From NCBI GenBank assembly GCA_965223045.1, contig CBDCVN010000013.1:3968001-4032000 (forward strand): 64,000 nucleotides of DNA, given 5' to 3'. Below the pieces are notes generated by a model. It had not been told where the DNA came from and did not search any database. It saw only the letters and a program-made list of their open reading frames with translations. Source of the stretch: CBDCVN01 sp965223045. GTDB lineage: Bacteria; Deinococcota; Deinococci; Deinococcales; Trueperaceae. The translations under genes and the position numbers were made by a program. Each line of letters starts with the position of its first letter. The first letter of the stretch is position 1. Of this stretch, positions 62,021 to 64,000 are shown one piece after another.

Positions 62021-63162
62021 AATTACCAGCAGAATTTCAATCAACTGGTGTAGCAGCAGGAATTACAAGTGAAGAAAGGCTTGATTTGGGTATTATTTGT
62101 GCGAATGTACCACTTTATTGGGCTATGACCACTACCAAAAATACTATTCGTGCGCCCTTTATTGTGCGTAATAGAGCACGTTATATCTCGGAGCAACCCA
62201 TACAAGCTGTTGCTATAAATAGTGGTGTGGCCAATTGCCTCACAGGCGACCAAGGGTTTTTAGATAATGATGACTTTGCTGCAGCTATATCAACGAATTT
62301 TCATATTAAAATAGGTGAAGTTATAACTGCTAGTACAGGAGTATTAGGAGAACGCTTGCCCATTGATAAGATTAAGGCTGCTGTTCCTAAGTTAAAAGAG
62401 AGCCTTAGTACTGACTGTAATTCCATTTCCGAGGCTATTCTTACCACTGATACACAATCGAAAAAAGTAGCAGTAAACCTAAGCAGTGGTGCACGCATAG
62501 TAGGTATTGCTAAGGGATCAGGTATGATCCATCCCAATATGGCCACTATGCTAGTTTTTATAATGACAGATGTTGACATACCTCAAGAAGAAATGCGTGA
62601 ATTTTGGCCGCAGATTGTTGCGCGTACTTTTAATCAAGTTACTGTAGATGGTGATACCTCAACAAATGACAGTGCATTTTTATTTTCGAGCCACAGAATT
62701 CCTAGTAATAAAGATGAGGTCAAAGAAATTTTGACAATCATGTGTAGTAAGTTGGCTAAGAAAATTGCTCGAGATGGCGAAGGAGCTAGCAAACTAATTA
62801 CTGTTCAAGTTACTGGTGCTCGTAACCTTAAAGAAGCAAATCTTGCTGCTAAAAGCGTTGCTCAAAGTCCCCTAGTTAAATCTGCTGTTCATGGAAATGA
62901 CCCTAATTGGGGACGTGTTTTAAGTGCTATTGGTGCAGCAGGTGTAGTACCCAACTTAGCTGATGTAAGTTTGCATATTCAAGAAGAGAAAGTTTATCAG
63001 GGCAAACCTGTGGAGTTTGATGCTAAATCGCTGTCAGAAAAAATGGCTAATGAAGAAATAACTATAAGAGTTAACCTAGCTGCTGGCACAGCTTTAGGAG
63101 AAGCATGGGGTTGTGATTTAAGCTCTGAGTATGTCCGTATTAACGCTGAGTACCATACTTGA
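62017..63162 (+). CDS. argJ: Bifunctional ornithine acetyltransferase/N-acetylglutamate synthase
   Basis: 381 residues from ATG 62017. The autoprocessing site is at Thr177 in HPNMATMLVF (cleavage before Thr, which becomes the nucleophile). NSGVANCLTG, STGVLGERLP and DGDTSTNDSA are ArgJ landmarks. It transfers acetyl from acetylornithine to glutamate, closing the cyclic arginine route. Directly coupled to argC. Confidence 0.95.
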   Translation: MKLPAEFQSTGVAAGITSEERLDLGIICANVPLYWAMTTTKNTIRAPFIVRNRARYISEQPIQAVAINSGVANCLTGDQGFLDNDDFAAAISTNFHIKIGEVITASTGVLGERLPIDKIKAAVPKLKESLSTDCNSISEAILTTDTQSKKVAVNLSSGARIVGIAKGSGMIHPNMATMLVFIMTDVDIPQEEMREFWPQIVARTFNQVTVDGDTSTNDSAFLFSSHRIPSNKDEVKEILTIMCSKLAKKIARDGEGASKLITVQVTGARNLKEANLAAKSVAQSPLVKSAVHGNDPNWGRVLSAIGAAGVVPNLADVSLHIQEEKVYQGKPVEFDAKSLSEKMANEEITIRVNLAAGTALGEAWGCDLSSEYVRINAEYHT

Positions 63163-63169
63163 CCAGCAA

Positions 63170-64000
63170 CTAAATCTCTAGGAGCAGTCTGGCAGGGTTT
63201 TCTATGCTTTCTTTAATCTTTTTCAAGAATGTTACGGCCTCACGCCCATCTACAATGCGATGATCATAAGAAAGAGCAACATACATAATCGGTCTAATTT
63301 CGACTTGACCCTTTACCGCTACAGGGCGCTCAACTATATTGTGCATTCCTAAAACACCACTTTGGGGAGGGTTGATTATTGGGGTAGACAATAAAGAACC
63401 AAATACTCCACCATTGGATATGGTAAAAGTGCCCCCTATAAGTTCTTCAGGGGTAATCTTATTTGTTTGTGCCCTACTTGCGAAATCAGTTATGGTTGTT
63501 TCAATTTTTGCAAAGCTTAGACGCTCAGCATTGCGTATTACAGGCACGATTAATCCCTTCTTACCGCTGACAGCAATGCCAATATCGTAGTAATTGTGAT
63601 AGATAATATTATCACCATCAACTTTGGCATTTATTTGCGGAATAACTTTAAGAGCTTCAACAACAGCACGTACAAAAAAACTCATAAATCCAAGGCGAAC
63701 TCCATATTTCTTTTCAAAAGTTTCTTTATACTCAGCACGTAGATCTTTAACTGCACTCATGTCCACTTCATTAAATGTAGTCAGAGTTGCAGTACTTTGT
63801 TGTGACTCTACAAGGCGTTTAGCAACTGTACGCCGCAATGGTGACATAGGGATAGCTTCTTCATGTCTTTCGCCTAATGTTGGCACTTCGCCTAAAACCG
63901 TAGGGGCCTCTGCAGCTGTTTCTAAATGGTGCTGTACATCCTCTTTTAACAAACGCTCATTAGGGCCTGTTGCTTTTACAGAAGTAATATCCACTTCCTT
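63170..64000 (-). CDS. 2-oxoacid dehydrogenase E2 (dihydrolipoyl succinyltransferase-like), N-terminus outside window
   Basis: The minus-strand frame is open to the right edge and ends at 63170, so only the C-terminal part is present. It shows the end of the peripheral-subunit-binding domain (VDITSVKATGPNERLLKEDV) and the catalytic domain, with the active-site DHRIVDGREAVTF near the end and the closing NPARLLLEI typical of SucB. AVSGKKGLIVPVIRNAERLS supports this too. The GTG at 63994 is internal, not the start. The enzyme forms succinyl-CoA in the TCA cycle complex; the lipoyl domain lies beyond the window. Confidence 0.88.
   Translation of the reverse strand, partial: KEVDITSVKATGPNERLLKEDVQHHLETAAEAPTVLGEVPTLGERHEEAIPMSPLRRTVAKRLVESQQSTATLTTFNEVDMSAVKDLRAEYKETFEKKYGVRLGFMSFFVRAVVEALKVIPQINAKVDGDNIIYHNYYDIGIAVSGKKGLIVPVIRNAERLSFAKIETTITDFASRAQTNKITPEELIGGTFTISNGGVFGSLLSTPIINPPQSGVLGMHNIVERPVAVKGQVEIRPIMYVALSYDHRIVDGREAVTFLKKIKESIENPARLLLEI

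Larger units (their letters stand above)
2166..62772. repeat. Dispersed palindrome CTCGAG/GCTCGAGC
   Basis: By eye I count about 45 CTCGAG and 17 GCTCGAGC in the window. Octamers start at 6656, 6731, 12980, 13603, 16786, 17563, 36482, 38723, 38974, 39812, 40091, 41908, 43420, 43473, 57714, 59395 and 60000. Occurrences fall in all three coding frames and in intergenic DNA, and I found none in the transposase genes. With roughly 39% GC, chance would give only a few per window. Counts are manual and should be recomputed. Confidence 0.8.

Noticed and set aside
1..64000. CRISPR array or rRNA operon
   Set aside because: No regularly spaced direct repeats and no rRNA-like sequence were seen; the repeats present are IS ends, MITEs and a dispersed palindrome.

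Overview
The window is a low-GC, gene-dense bacterial chromosome segment heavily colonised by insertion sequences. The best lineage clue is the pairing of two ArgC-family reductases. One (42294-43334, minus) has the GAGC catalytic motif and the closing GLHP typical of LysY from the LysW-dependent lysine pathway. The other (60953-62020) is an ordinary ArgC with NPGCYPT, followed by argJ. LysY together with BTAD/AAA/TPR regulators and an AddB-like protein points to the Deinococcota (a low-GC, Truepera-like lineage). This is an inference from remembered family features, not a database result.

Layout. 1-9.8 kb: an IS1634-like transposase cut by the window edge, a barrel-fold protein, a PIG-L deacetylase, a BTAD-regulator tail broken by an IS5-type and an IS4-type element, an IS1 remnant, a PaiB-like protein, and a PIN toxin gene cleanly split by an ISAzo13-type element although its antitoxin is intact. 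9.9-16.7 kb: small membrane proteins, an intact paralogue of the same toxin-antitoxin pair, and a TetR-SDR-hydrolase operon with a palindromic operator. 16.8-28.5 kb: two long paralogous BTAD/AAA/TPR regulators separated by an IS1634-like element that carries a MITE, then a lipoprotein serine protease. 28.5-43.3 kb: an IS, then the most conserved block: mutS, two glycosyltransferases, rpe, an AddB-like protein, rpiA, acpS and lysY. 43.4-60.4 kb: Phd-Doc, hypE, more IS and MITE copies, a four-tRNA array, a detoxification-like cluster (SRPBCC, IS-split SDR, AraC, VOC, exported haloalkane dehalogenase, DUF427), DinB, hypD and two hypC genes. 60.6-64 kb: a tiny lipoprotein, argC-argJ and the C-terminal part of a 2-oxoacid dehydrogenase E2.

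How it works together. The housekeeping genes cover pentose phosphate interconversion (rpe, rpiA), lysine and arginine synthesis, acyl-carrier-protein activation, mismatch repair and [NiFe] hydrogenase maturation (hypC/D/E, with hypE about 12 kb from hypD). No hydrogenase structural gene is in the window. The accessory parts are mostly regulators, hydrolases and toxin-antitoxin pairs. Many elements carry exact target duplications, so the pre-insertion genes can be rebuilt in frame.

Most striking signal: the palindrome CTCGAG occurs about 45 times by eye, 17 of them as the octamer GCTCGAGC. It falls in several reading frames and in intergenic DNA, and I found none inside the transposase genes. 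This resembles the HIP1 repeats of cyanobacteria but with a different word. Other points of interest are a hairpin-rich leader shared by two small secreted-protein genes, two MITE families, and a class I tRNA with a UAG anticodon.
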